17,704 nt of DNA from Patulibacter sp. (lineage in GTDB: Bacteria > Actinomycetota > Thermoleophilia > Solirubrobacterales > Solirubrobacteraceae): contig JAVHXX010000029.1 in NCBI GenBank assembly GCA_031119595.1, positions 1 through 17,704 on the forward strand, given 5' to 3'. This document shows, piece by piece, positions 7,257 through 14,474 of the stretch. Every line of letters begins with the position of its first letter. Positions within the stretch are counted from its first letter, which is position 1. The notes beneath the pieces are model-generated. The model ran no database searches, was not told where the DNA came from, and saw only the letters and a program-made list of their open reading frames with translations. The position numbers and the translations under genes were made by a program.

Positions 7257-7320
7257 TTGTCATCAAACGGATCGGCCAGTTCGTTTGTGCTAGCTTCGAA
7301 ACGAACCGAGCAATCCGTTT
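7257..7320 (+). promoter_or_regulatory. Exporter promoter with double TetR-type operator
   Basis: Two 22-bp copies of an imperfect palindrome lie in opposite orientation at 7265-7286 and 7299-7320. Each reads AAACGGAT, six bases, GTTCGTTT on one strand, and 18 of 22 positions agree between copies. They are separated by 12 nt, so the centres are 34 bp apart. An extended -10 element TGCTAGCTT (7288-7296) lies between them, so a bound repressor would block it. TTGTCA (7257-7262) is too far upstream to be its -35 (28 nt). The natural ligand of the operator is the TetR protein encoded at 8892; this pairing is inference. Confidence 0.75.
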
Positions 7321-7340
7321 ATCTCGAAGGTCTTTCCCGC

Positions 7341-8825
7341 ATGTCATCCCTCGCCAATCCGCCTCGCGCCGTGAACCGCTGGCTCGTCCTGGTCGTGGTC
7401 TGCTTCGCGCAGTTCATGGTCGTCCTGGACGGCACCGTGGTCAACGTCGCCCTCCCCTCGATCCAGAAGGACCTCGGCTTCAAGGCCGAGGATCTCGCCT
7501 GGGTCATCAACGCGTACACCCTCATCTTCGGCGGCTTCCTGCTGCTGGGTGGTCGCGCCGCCGACCTCTTCGGTCGCAAACGTCTCTTCATCGCCGGCGT
7601 CACGCTCTTCTCCGTCGCGTCGCTGCTCGACGGGCTCGCGCAGACGCCGGGCCAGCTCATCGCCTTCCGCGCCCTGCAGGGCCTCGGCGGCGCGCTCGTC
7701 TCGCCGGCGGCGATGTCGATCATCACGACGACCTTCGACGAGGGTCCGGACCGCACGAAGGCGCTCGGCGTCTGGGCGGCGATCGCCGGCATCGGTCTGG
7801 CCTTCGGCCTGATCATCGGCGGTGTCATCGTCGAGGCCACCTCGTGGCCGTGGATCTTCGCGGTCAACGTGCCGATCGGCATCCTCGTCGTGCTCGCCGG
7901 CGTGGTCTTCGTGCCCGAGTCGAAGGTCGAGAACGGCCGCGGCGGGTTCGACCTCTTCGGCGCCCTCACCGTGACCGGCGGCCTCGTGTCGCTCGTCTAC
8001 GCGATCGTCGAGGCCGGCGCCAAGGGCTGGGGCTCGACCGAGACCCTCGGCTTCGGCGCCCTCGCGATCGTCCTCATCGGCGCGTTCATCGCGATCGAGC
8101 AGCGCCACGCCGCGCCGCTCGTGCGCCTCGGGATCTTCCGGGTCCGCACGCTCGTGACGGCCAACGGGATCATGCTCTTCACCGTCTCGGGCATGTTCGC
8201 GATGTTCTTCTTCACCACGCTGTACCTGCAGCAGGTGCTGAACTACAGCCCGATCAAGGCGGGCCTCGCGTTCCTGCCGTTCACGGTCGGCATCATGGTC
8301 GGCTCCGGCCTGGCCGAGGTCGCGATCAAGCGGATCGGCATGCGCGTCTCGATCGTCTCCGGGCTCTCGCTCGCCGCGATCGCGCTCGTCCTGATGCTCC
8401 GCATCGAGGTCGACGGCAACTACCTCACGCAGATGTTCCCGGCGATGGTCGTGCTCGCGCTCGGCGTCGGCCTGGTGTTCGTGCCGCTCACGCTCCTCGC
8501 GACCAGCGGCATCGAGGGTGAGGACCAAGGGCTCGCCCCCGGCCTGTTCAACACCTCGCAGCAGTTCGGCGGGGCGCTCGGCCTTGCGCTGCTGTCGACG
8601 TTCGCCGCCTCGCAGACGACCTCGAAGCTCGAGAGCTTCGGAGCCGCCGCCACGGCGCGCGACCATCTCACCGCCCTCGTCTCCGGCTACCACGTGGCCT
8701 ACGGCATCGGCGCGGTGCTGATGGCGGTCGCCGCCGGCATCGCCTTCGTGCTCGTGCGCGGCAAGGAGATCGCCGAGGCGGAGGCCGAGTCGGAGACCGG
8801 CCAGCCCGCGGTGCTCGTCGGCTAG
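7341..8825 (+). CDS. MFS multidrug-type exporter, DHA2 (EmrB/QacA) family
   Basis: A 494-residue inner-membrane proton antiporter, the size of 14-helix DHA2 exporters. Motif D1 VVLDGTVVNVALPS (27-40) contains the Asp30 typical of helix 1. Motif A GGRAADLFGRKR (70-81) lies in the loop between helices 2 and 3. Motif C-like GIGLAFGLIIGG follows in helix 5. Hydrophobic segments continue to about residue 475, with a short acidic C-terminal tail. I chose the ATG at 7341, with GAAGG (7326-7330) ten bases upstream. An in-frame GTG at 7227 lies inside the preceding terminator and would swallow the operator, so it is unlikely. Regulated by the double operator upstream and followed by tetR. The substrate cannot be read from the sequence. 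Confidence 0.9.
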   Translation: MSSLANPPRAVNRWLVLVVVCFAQFMVVLDGTVVNVALPSIQKDLGFKAEDLAWVINAYTLIFGGFLLLGGRAADLFGRKRLFIAGVTLFSVASLLDGLAQTPGQLIAFRALQGLGGALVSPAAMSIITTTFDEGPDRTKALGVWAAIAGIGLAFGLIIGGVIVEATSWPWIFAVNVPIGILVVLAGVVFVPESKVENGRGGFDLFGALTVTGGLVSLVYAIVEAGAKGWGSTETLGFGALAIVLIGAFIAIEQRHAAPLVRLGIFRVRTLVTANGIMLFTVSGMFAMFFFTTLYLQQVLNYSPIKAGLAFLPFTVGIMVGSGLAEVAIKRIGMRVSIVSGLSLAAIALVLMLRIEVDGNYLTQMFPAMVVLALGVGLVFVPLTLLATSGIEGEDQGLAPGLFNTSQQFGGALGLALLSTFAASQTTSKLESFGAAATARDHLTALVSGYHVAYGIGAVLMAVAAGIAFVLVRGKEIAEAEAESETGQPAVLVG

Positions 8826-8843
8826 GGAACCTGGCTGTCCGGC

Positions 8844-8869
8844 GGTGCGCGATCGGTCGATCGCGCACC
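8844..8869. promoter_or_regulatory. Perfect 12-bp inverted repeat between exporter and tetR
   Basis: GGTGCGCGATCG (8844-8855) and CGATCGCGCACC (8858-8869) are perfect complements separated by two bases. It lies 18 nt after the exporter stop and just upstream of the tetR -10 hexamer. There is no T-tract. It could end exporter transcripts, or be an operator; it does not resemble the AAACGGAT operator upstream of the exporter. Confidence 0.6.
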
Positions 8870-8879
8870 GTTCCGGGGC

Positions 8880-8891
8880 TAGACTCAGAGG
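8880..8891 (+). promoter_or_regulatory. tetR -10 element, probably leaderless start
   Basis: TAGACT (8880-8885), a good actinobacterial -10 hexamer, ends six bases before the ATG at 8892, so transcription would begin at or next to the start codon. AGAGG directly abuts the ATG, too close for a ribosome binding site, which supports a leaderless message. No clear -35 is seen. Confidence 0.5.
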
Positions 8892-9566
8892 ATGACCCCC
8901 GACCCCGCAGCGACCGCCGTCGAGCGCCCCATGCGCGCCGACGCGCGCCGCAACCGCGAGCGGTTGCTCGTGGAGGCGCGGGCGATGTTCGCCGAGCACG
9001 GTCCCGACATCGGCGTCGCCGAGATCGCGAAGCGTGCGGGCGTGGGGTCGGCCACGGTCTTCCGCCACTTCCCCACGAAGGAAGATCTCCTCGGCGCCGT
9101 GCTCGAGCAGGTCTTCGGGGAGATCGCCGGTGGCATCGAGACCGCCTCCGCCATGGACGATCCGTGGGAGAGCTTCGTGCACGCGATCACCGTGGTCGCC
9201 GAGTTCCAGGCCTCCAACCGGCTCTTCCTGGAGTCGGCCGGCCCGGAGGTCTTCAGCGAGGAGCGCTTCGCGGAGAGCTCCAAGACCACGATGGAGCGGA
9301 TGTCGGGGATCCTCGAGCGCGCGCAGGCCGCCGGCGTGGTCCGCGCCGACCTCGCCGACACCGACCTCACGTTCGTGATCGCCGCCGTCGGCGGCGCCAC
9401 CGAGTACTGCTGCGGTCCGGTCGCACCTCCCGGCCTCTGGCGGCGCTACCTCGCGATCGTCCTCGACGGCCTGCGGCCCGAGGGTGCGCACCCGCTGTCA
9501 CCCGCACCGCTGACCTTCGACGAGATGGTCGCGACGAAGGCCGCCGCGCACGCCACCAAGGGCTAG
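8892..9566 (+). CDS. TetR/AcrR-family transcriptional regulator
   Basis: A 224-residue repressor of usual TetR length. The N-terminal DNA-binding domain covers about 18-66: RRNRERLLVEARAMFAEHG, then the helix-turn-helix VAEIAKRAGVGSATVFRHFPTKEDLL (42-67), a textbook TetR_N pattern. The rest is a helical ligand-binding and dimerisation domain of the kind found in TetR proteins next to MFS exporters. The gene lies 66 nt downstream of the exporter on the same strand, and a double palindrome of suitable form precedes the exporter, so this protein probably represses the exporter until a ligand is bound. An ATG at 8931 is an alternative start, but the -10 element argues for 8892. Confidence 0.9.
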   Translation: MTPDPAATAVERPMRADARRNRERLLVEARAMFAEHGPDIGVAEIAKRAGVGSATVFRHFPTKEDLLGAVLEQVFGEIAGGIETASAMDDPWESFVHAITVVAEFQASNRLFLESAGPEVFSEERFAESSKTTMERMSGILERAQAAGVVRADLADTDLTFVIAAVGGATEYCCGPVAPPGLWRRYLAIVLDGLRPEGAHPLSPAPLTFDEMVATKAAAHATKG

Positions 9567-9619
9567 CGGGCGGCGTCTTCCTTCCGGGCGGCGCGCCACC
9601 GGCGCTCCGCCCATACGCC

Positions 9620-9664
9620 AGCGGCGCGGCAGTCCCCCCATGGACCGCCGCGCCGCTGCGCGTT
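9620..9664. terminator. Bidirectional terminator between convergent genes
   Basis: A perfect 11-bp stem AGCGGCGCGGC (9620-9630) / GCCGCGCCGCT (9647-9657) encloses a 16-nt loop and is followed by GCGCGTTT on the plus strand. It sits between the tetR stop and the stop of the convergent permease, so it can serve both. The T-tract is short and the minus-strand side has none. Confidence 0.7.
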
Positions 9665-9722
9665 TCGTGGGTGTCCCCCTCGGTGGTTCGAGCCGTGGCG
9701 CAGGCGCCGCGGCCGTCGCCGC

Positions 9723-11405
9723 CTAGCTGTGGACCATCGGCAGGAGCGGCGGGCCGGCGTACGACCCCTCCGTCTTGCAGACCGATCCGCAGGTCTTGTT
9801 CAGCGTGCAGCAGAGCGAGCAGATCGCGTTGTCGATCGACGGGCACGAGGCCATGTCCGGGAGCTCGTAGTCCTGCTGGCACACACCGCAGGTGACGAGG
9901 CCCGTGGAGCGGTCCGCGGGCTCGACCGTGGGCGTGCGGGCGAGGTAGTACGTGTCCTTGAAGACCAGCGAGAGCAGTGGCGACAGCACGAGCGCCAAGG
10001 CGATCGCGAGGAACGGCGACCACGCCTGCATCTGGTTGCCGAACGAGCCGTGCCCGAAGCCGTGGTAGAAGGCGAAGATCGACACGACCGAGGCCGTCGC
10101 GAACGCCCCGAACCCGACCGGGTTGAAGTTGCGCAGGTGCGCGCGCTTGAACTCGATGAACGACGGGCTGGTCTTCAGCAGCGGCTTGTTGATGACGAGG
10201 TCCGCGACGACCGCGCCGATCCAGGCGATCGCGACGTTCGAGTAGAAGCCGAGGATCGTGTTCAGGAACTTGAACATGTTCGCCTCCATCAGCACGAGCG
10301 CGATGCCGACGTTCAGGAGCACGAAGTACACGCGGCCGGGGTACCACTTGAAGGTCGACGAGAAGAAGTTCGTCCAGCGCAGCGAGCCCGAGTAGGCGTT
10401 CGTCACGTTGATCTTCACCTGCGAGAGGACCACGAAGAACACGGCGATGCCGAGCGCGAGGCCGTGCGGCAGGAAGCTGTTGAACCCGGCGGTGAACTGC
10501 TCGACCGGCTGCAGCGCCTTGTCCTGGCCGATCTTGCCGATGATGTAGAAGGCCAGGAAGGCGCCGCCGAGCTGCTTGATGGCGCCGAGGATCACCCAGC
10601 CCGGGCCGGCCGCGATCACGGCGGTCCACCAGCGGCGGCTGTTCTCCGGGGTCTTCGCGGGCATGAACCGCAGGTAGTCGACCTGCTCACCGATCTGCGC
10701 GATCAGGGACAGCGCCACGCCGGCACCCGCGCCGAGCGCCAGCACCGAGAAGCCCTTCTCGCCGCCCGTGCCGTCGTACCCCGTGAAGGCGGAGAACGCG
10801 TGCGGGTCCTTGGCGAGGATCACGATGAACGGCAGGAACATGCCGATCAGCCACAGCGGCTGCGTCGCGACCTGGAGCTTGCTCAGGAGCGTCATCCCGA
10901 ACACCACCAGGGGCGGGATCATCAGCGCCGAGACCCCGTACCCGAGCCAGAGTGGGAGCCCGAGTCCGGCGTGCAGCCCCTGGGCCATGATCGACCCCTC
11001 GAGCGCGAAGAAGATGAAGGTGAAGGTGGCGTAGATGATCGAGGTGATCGTGCCGCCGGAGAACCCGAAGCCGGCGCCGCGGGTGATGAGGTCCATGTCG
11101 ATCGAGTACTTCGCCGAGTAGTACGCGATCGGGAACGAGGTCAGGAAGATGACCGTCGCCGCGAGGAGGATCGAGAGGAGGGCGTTCGTGAACCCGTAGG
11201 TCACGGCGAGGGACGAGCCGATCGCGAAGTCCGCGAGGTAGGCGATGCCGCCGAGGGAGGTGTTCGCGACGACGAACTCGCTCCACTTGCGGTACGTGGT
11301 CGGCGCGTACCGGAGGGAGTAGTCCTCCAGCATCTCGCTCGTGGCTTTGGCGGTGGGGGCGGTCGAGATGTCGGGGACGACAACTTCCGCTGGCACGGTA
11401 CTCAT
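9723..11405 (-). CDS. NCS1-family purine/cytosine-type permease with Cys-rich C-terminal tail
   Basis: A 560-residue polytopic transporter of the nucleobase:cation symporter-1 family (purines, cytosine, hydantoin, thiamine precursors). The N-terminus is soluble to about residue 40, followed by the NCS1-like TSLGGIAYLADFAIG, the segment ITRGAGFGFSGG and about 12 hydrophobic segments through residue 485. The substrate is not predictable. The last 56 residues are unusual: eight cysteines at 506, 509, 521, 529, 532, 533, 539 and 543, beginning CGVC, with no hydrophobic stretch. That spacing suggests a zinc or Fe-S module on a soluble tail. This tail explains the length above the usual 420-500. 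The ATG follows a weak GGAG. Separate from the propeller gene upstream, which has its own terminator. Confidence 0.8.
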   Translation of the reverse strand: MSTVPAEVVVPDISTAPTAKATSEMLEDYSLRYAPTTYRKWSEFVVANTSLGGIAYLADFAIGSSLAVTYGFTNALLSILLAATVIFLTSFPIAYYSAKYSIDMDLITRGAGFGFSGGTITSIIYATFTFIFFALEGSIMAQGLHAGLGLPLWLGYGVSALMIPPLVVFGMTLLSKLQVATQPLWLIGMFLPFIVILAKDPHAFSAFTGYDGTGGEKGFSVLALGAGAGVALSLIAQIGEQVDYLRFMPAKTPENSRRWWTAVIAAGPGWVILGAIKQLGGAFLAFYIIGKIGQDKALQPVEQFTAGFNSFLPHGLALGIAVFFVVLSQVKINVTNAYSGSLRWTNFFSSTFKWYPGRVYFVLLNVGIALVLMEANMFKFLNTILGFYSNVAIAWIGAVVADLVINKPLLKTSPSFIEFKRAHLRNFNPVGFGAFATASVVSIFAFYHGFGHGSFGNQMQAWSPFLAIALALVLSPLLSLVFKDTYYLARTPTVEPADRSTGLVTCGVCQQDYELPDMASCPSIDNAICSLCCTLNKTCGSVCKTEGSYAGPPLLPMVHS

Positions 11406-11531
11406 GCCGCCCGAGTCTCCGGATCAGGCGCGACCGTCCGTATGGCCCCGTGGCCGCGACCTCTCGGCGAACTTTGGGCCCGGTGTCCAAAAGCTGGCGA
11501 TTCCGGGGACGGCGCCTCAGGCGGCCCTCAG

Positions 11532-11543
11532 AATTCATGAATT
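11532..11543. promoter_or_regulatory. AT-rich perfect palindrome upstream of the permease
   Basis: AATTCATGAATT is a perfect 12-bp palindrome, strikingly AT-rich for this genome. It lies 127-138 bases upstream of the permease ATG and just downstream of the propeller-gene terminator. It could be an operator or upstream activator site for the permease. No repeat of it was seen elsewhere in the window. Confidence 0.35.
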
Positions 11544-11559
11544 GCCCGCTGAAGGGCGC

Positions 11560-11602
11560 AAAACGGCGTGGGGCCCGGTGCGATCGGCGCCGGGCCCACG
11601 CC
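11560..11602 (-). terminator. Intrinsic terminator of the beta-propeller gene
   Basis: Arms 11565-11578 (GGCGTGGGGCCCGG) and 11590-11602 pair over 13 bp with one bulged G. Read on the minus strand, the hairpin is followed directly by GTTTTGC. It lies 22 bases after the minus-strand stop at 11625 and separates this gene from the permease. Confidence 0.85.
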
Positions 11603-11624
11603 CGTCTCGGTGCGGGGTTTCGTG

Positions 11625-12722
11625 TTACTTCGTCATGCGAACCACGTCGTAGTCGGTGTCCGGCGTGGCCGGGGTGCCGAAGCGTGCGTTGACGGCGTAG
11701 ATGCCACCGGCCGTGGCCGCGAGGGTCGTCGGGACCCGGAACGCCGGGTTCGTGATGGTGCGCTCGATCGTGCCGCTCGCCGCGCCCCGCGTGAGATCGA
11801 CGACCGCGATCTGGTTCAGGCGGTTCTGGGACACGAGCAGCTTGCCGTGGACGAGCAGGAGGCCGTCGCCGTTCTTCAGGTCGCCGCCGGTGACCGGGAC
11901 CTGCACGGACACGCCGGTGGTGCCGTTCACCCGGAAGAGCTTGCCCGTCGAACTCTGGACCACCAGGAACTGGTCCCGGCCGATCGGGACGATGCCGTTG
12001 GCATCGTTGCTCGCGGGGTCGTCGTCGTAGACGAAGTCGCCGGTGATCTTCACGGTCTGGGCGGTGTATGCGGTGGGTGCCGCGTCGTCGTCGCCGTGGT
12101 GGCGGGTGAGGGTCCAGCCGTGACGGCCCGGGACGCCGCCGTGCTTGCCGCGCCCGTGTGCCCCATGGTGTGTGCCGCGATGGTCGTCGCGAGAGCCTCG
12201 GCCTCCGTGACCGCCCGACCCGAGCGACACGCGATAGAGCTGCTGCTGCCTGGAGTCGGTGAAGTATGCGGTGTGTCCCGCGATCGCGACGTCGTTGATG
12301 AACGACGTCCCCGTGGTGAGGGTGATGTCGGCGATGTCCGCGCCGGTCTTCGCGTCGTACACGTAGGCGTGCCCCGTCGAGGCACCCGCCACGATGAGGT
12401 TGCCGCCGGCAACCTTGAGGCCCGTGGCCGCACGGCCGTCGTGCGGGGGCACGAGCACCGACCCCTGACCGGTGAAGGCGTTCGCGCGGTAGATCGCGCC
12501 GGTCGGGATCGAGCCGACGTACAGCTGGCCGCCGCGGCCGGCGGCGATGCCCTCGGGCTGCCAGCCGTTCGGCAGGGCGATCGTCGCCGGTGGCACGGCG
12601 GGCAGCGACGCATGTGCCGGGCCGTGGCGGTGCCCGCCTCCGGCGAGCGCCGTGGCAGGCGTGAGTGCCGCGACGGTGGCGGCGGACATCAGGGCGATCG
12701 ACGGACGGCGTGTGGGTAGCAC
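11625..12722 (-). CDS. Secreted beta-propeller protein (NHL/ScyD-like) with His-rich insert
   Basis: A 365-residue exported protein. Residues 1-27 are a signal peptide (PTRRPS, hydrophobic core, ALA). The mature part shows repeated short strands with blade-like patterns such as GQLYVGSIPTGAIYR (65-79), GHAYVYDAKTG, TAYFTDSRQQQLYRV and GGIYAVNARFG, as in NHL/SMP-30-like and ScyD/ScyE-type propellers. Such proteins are extracellular and of unclear activity. Residues about 169-213 interrupt the blades with a Gly/His/Arg/Asp-rich insert holding nine His, suggesting a flexible metal-binding loop. I chose the GTG at 12722, with GAGGAG six bases upstream. The frame stays open to 12995, but that extension has no signal peptide logic. 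Monocistronic, with its own terminator. Confidence 0.7.
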   Translation of the reverse strand: MLPTRRPSIALMSAATVAALTPATALAGGGHRHGPAHASLPAVPPATIALPNGWQPEGIAAGRGGQLYVGSIPTGAIYRANAFTGQGSVLVPPHDGRAATGLKVAGGNLIVAGASTGHAYVYDAKTGADIADITLTTGTSFINDVAIAGHTAYFTDSRQQQLYRVSLGSGGHGGRGSRDDHRGTHHGAHGRGKHGGVPGRHGWTLTRHHGDDDAAPTAYTAQTVKITGDFVYDDDPASNDANGIVPIGRDQFLVVQSSTGKLFRVNGTTGVSVQVPVTGGDLKNGDGLLLVHGKLLVSQNRLNQIAVVDLTRGAASGTIERTITNPAFRVPTTLAATAGGIYAVNARFGTPATPDTDYDVVRMTK

Positions 12723-13052
12723 GGTCGGCTCCTCGTGGGTCTGGGCCCGCCGTGCTCGGATCAACGCAGGGTGCGGGCACCAGTGACCGTATGCGCGAGC
12801 GGTCGCTCCGGGTGTCCCCGATCCGGGCGACCCCGGGCGCCTCGACAGGTGGTCTCGGGCGAACGTCGGCTCCGGTTCCGGGGCGTCGCCGCACGGGACC
12901 CGGCGGGGACGCGCGGCGGCCGCGTATGTCTGTGACGACACACGCGGCCGGGTCGCAGTGGAATGGTCAGCAGTGTCCTGTTTGCCGTTGACCATGTGGG
13001 TGACATCTCACGATGTCACCACGGGGTGTCCCCGACAGGGGGACGTGTGCGC
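12723..13052. other. Intergenic region upstream of the propeller gene
   Basis: This stretch holds the leader and promoter of the minus-strand propeller gene and the end of the FN3-repeat gene. On the minus strand, TACGGT (plus-strand 12786-12791) is a possible -10, without a recognisable -35. Tandem hairpins lie at 12996-13044. No gene was found; frames here are shadow translations. Confidence 0.5.
12996..13044 (-). terminator. Tandem hairpins after the FN3-repeat gene
   Basis: Read on the minus strand, the first hairpin is GTCCCC (13044-13039) pairing with GGGGAC (13033-13028). The second pairs GTGGTGACATC (13022-13012) with GATGTCACCCAC (13007-12996) around a 4-nt loop, with one bulge. Neither is followed by a T-tract, as is common in high-GC actinobacteria. 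They begin 9 bases past the stop at 13053, so a terminator role is likely but not proven. Confidence 0.55.
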
Positions 13053-14045
13053 TCAGGACTGCGTGAACGTCTGGTCGGCGCCGTACGTGGTGCCGATCGA
13101 GTTGGTCGCACGCACGCGGTAGTGCACGACGGTGCCGACGGGGTAGACCGGGATGATCGCGGGGACCTGCTGCGGCGCACCGGGCGAGACGACGAGGCTC
13201 GAGATCGTGTTGCCGTAGGACGTCGTCGTGCCGTACTCGATGTACGCGCTCGTCGAGTAGCCGTTCGGGTTGACGCGGCCGCGGACGGTCGTCGATCCGG
13301 ACGAGTTGTGCACCGGCGCGAGGCCGGGGGTCACGATCGGCGTGCCGCTCGGCACCACGAAGGACTGGTCGGCCTGCGTGGTCGTGCCGTTGTCGTTCGT
13401 GGCGATCGCGCGGTAGTGCACCGTGGTGCCGGAGACGAGGTCGTCCGACGTGATGATCGGCGCCTGCTGCGCCGGGCCCGGGCTCACGACGATGCTGCTG
13501 ATGAGCGTGCCGTAGCTGGTGGTCGGGCCGTACTCGATCCGGACACCGGTCGACAGGCCCTGCGGGTCGACGAGCGAGCGGAGCGTGAAGGAACCGCTGG
13601 CGTTGCGGACCGGCGAGGCACCCGGCGTGATGATCGGGGTGCCGGTCACCGTGTAGCTGAGGACGCCGCTGTAGGCGTCGCCGTAGGCGTTGTGCGCGTG
13701 GAGGCGGTAGTGCACCTGCGTGCCGACCGGGAAGACGACGGTGTTCGCGGAGACGAGGGTGTCGCCGGACGAGCCGGCGACGGTCGGGCCGGCCGCCGTG
13801 TGGTCGAAGGTCGAGCCGGAACCGGTGCCGTACTCGAAGGTCGTGTCGGTGATGGCACCGTTGGGATCGACGTAGTCGTACAGCGTGTAGCTGTTGTCGG
13901 AGCGATGCACCGGCGCCTCGCCGATGCTCGGGAGCGGTGCGCCGGCGGCGAGAGCGCCGGCGGGCGCGACGGCGGCGACGACGGCGGCGAGAGCAAGGGC
14001 ACGCGGCGTCGCAGCGCGCAGCGCGCTGAGGGAGGAAGTGGACAC
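13053..14045 (-). CDS. Secreted protein of three FN3-like repeats
   Basis: A 330-residue exported protein. Residues 1-34 form a signal peptide (two early Arg, long Ala/Val core, GALA). The rest is three repeats of about 90 residues at roughly 44-133, 144-230 and 243-328. Each carries a V(D/N)P(N/Q)G turn, an EYG motif (71-73, 171-173, 270-272) and a VHYR strand (111, 209, 307). Repeats 2 and 3 also share EYGxTTSYG and a VVSPG segment. This is an Ig/FN3-like beta-sandwich array common in secreted actinobacterial proteins; no enzyme domain or anchor is present. The GTG at 14045 has GGAG five bases upstream and starts the signal peptide; the frame continues to an ATG at 14102, which is less likely. 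Function unknown, perhaps adhesion or surface structure. Confidence 0.75.
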   Translation of the reverse strand: MSTSSLSALRAATPRALALAAVVAAVAPAGALAAGAPLPSIGEAPVHRSDNSYTLYDYVDPNGAITDTTFEYGTGSGSTFDHTAAGPTVAGSSGDTLVSANTVVFPVGTQVHYRLHAHNAYGDAYSGVLSYTVTGTPIITPGASPVRNASGSFTLRSLVDPQGLSTGVRIEYGPTTSYGTLISSIVVSPGPAQQAPIITSDDLVSGTTVHYRAIATNDNGTTTQADQSFVVPSGTPIVTPGLAPVHNSSGSTTVRGRVNPNGYSTSAYIEYGTTTSYGNTISSLVVSPGAPQQVPAIIPVYPVGTVVHYRVRATNSIGTTYGADQTFTQS

Positions 14046-14148
14046 GGGTTCTCCGAACGGGTTGCTGCAGGTGGCATCGACCACCGCACAGCGGATGAAC
14101 ATGGACTGGCACTGACTTCCACTGGTGCTGGGAGTCGGCCGCGGTGAA

Positions 14149-14177
14149 CGTATAGGAAACGTCCATGTGATGGTGAA
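14149..14177 (-). promoter_or_regulatory. Candidate promoter of the FN3-repeat gene
   Basis: On the minus strand, TTCACC (14177-14172) and TATACG (14154-14149) are separated by exactly 17 bases, as -35 and -10 elements. Transcription would start near 14142, giving a leader of about 97 nt before the GTG at 14045. Confidence 0.45.
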
Positions 14178-14360
14178 AATATTTGGCGCGGCACTTTTTC
14201 GACATGCTGTCGAACGAACAACGCCCGTTTCCGATTATGTGTCCGATAACGGTGTTGTCTACCGAACGGTCATTTCGTGGAGATCAGACCTGTTGTTGGA
14301 GTGATGAGCGGCCACGGCTCCCGGCGGGTCGCCGGAGCGGAGCCCGCCCTCAGAACGACC

Positions 14361-14393
14361 GCAGCCCCCGCCGCGGTCTGCGACGGGGGCTGC
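14361..14393 (-). terminator. Hairpin downstream of citrate synthase
   Basis: GCAGCCCCCG (14361-14370) and CGGGGGCTGC (14384-14393) form a perfect 10-bp stem with a 13-nt loop, followed on the minus strand by GGTCGTTCTG. This is a likely terminator for the gene ending at 14475, with a poor T-tract. Confidence 0.6.
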
Positions 14394-14420
14394 TGAACAG
14401 AAGCTCCGTTTCGGGTGTCG

Positions 14421-14448
14421 GGCGGGCCACCCCGATCGGGGTCCCGCC
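14421..14448. terminator. Second hairpin after citrate synthase
   Basis: The perfect palindrome ACCCCGATCGGGGT (14429-14442) is extended by GGCGGG and CCCGCC arms with a 2-nt bulge. It lies 27 bases past the minus-strand stop. It may be a first termination hairpin or an operator-like palindrome. Confidence 0.4.
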
Positions 14449-14474
14449 GACGGCCGCGCGAGGCGACCGAACCG

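Larger units (their letters stand above)
14046..14474. other. Intergenic region with AT-rich promoter island
   Basis: No gene is visible. The part at about 14145-14310 is much richer in A and T than anything else in the window. It contains the candidate promoter of the minus-strand FN3 gene, and the remainder contains two hairpins downstream of the citrate synthase stop, listed separately. Confidence 0.55.

Noticed and set aside
7227..7340. Upstream GTG start for the exporter
   Set aside because: It lies in the loop of the haem-operon terminator and would place the operator inside the coding region. The ATG at 7341 has a ribosome binding site and a normal DHA2 N-terminus.
7344..9491. A 715-codon minus-strand frame opposite the exporter and tetR
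   Set aside because: It is dominated by Asp, Glu, Arg and His, the mirror of high-GC coding on the other strand, while the plus-strand genes have clear family motifs.
9729..11540. A 603-codon plus-strand frame opposite the permease
   Set aside because: It is charged, low-complexity and antisense to a clear NCS1 permease.
12723..12995. N-terminal extension of the propeller protein to an ATG at 12995
   Set aside because: It would bury a good signal peptide at residue 92. The GTG at 12722 has a strong GAGGAG ribosome binding site at the right distance.
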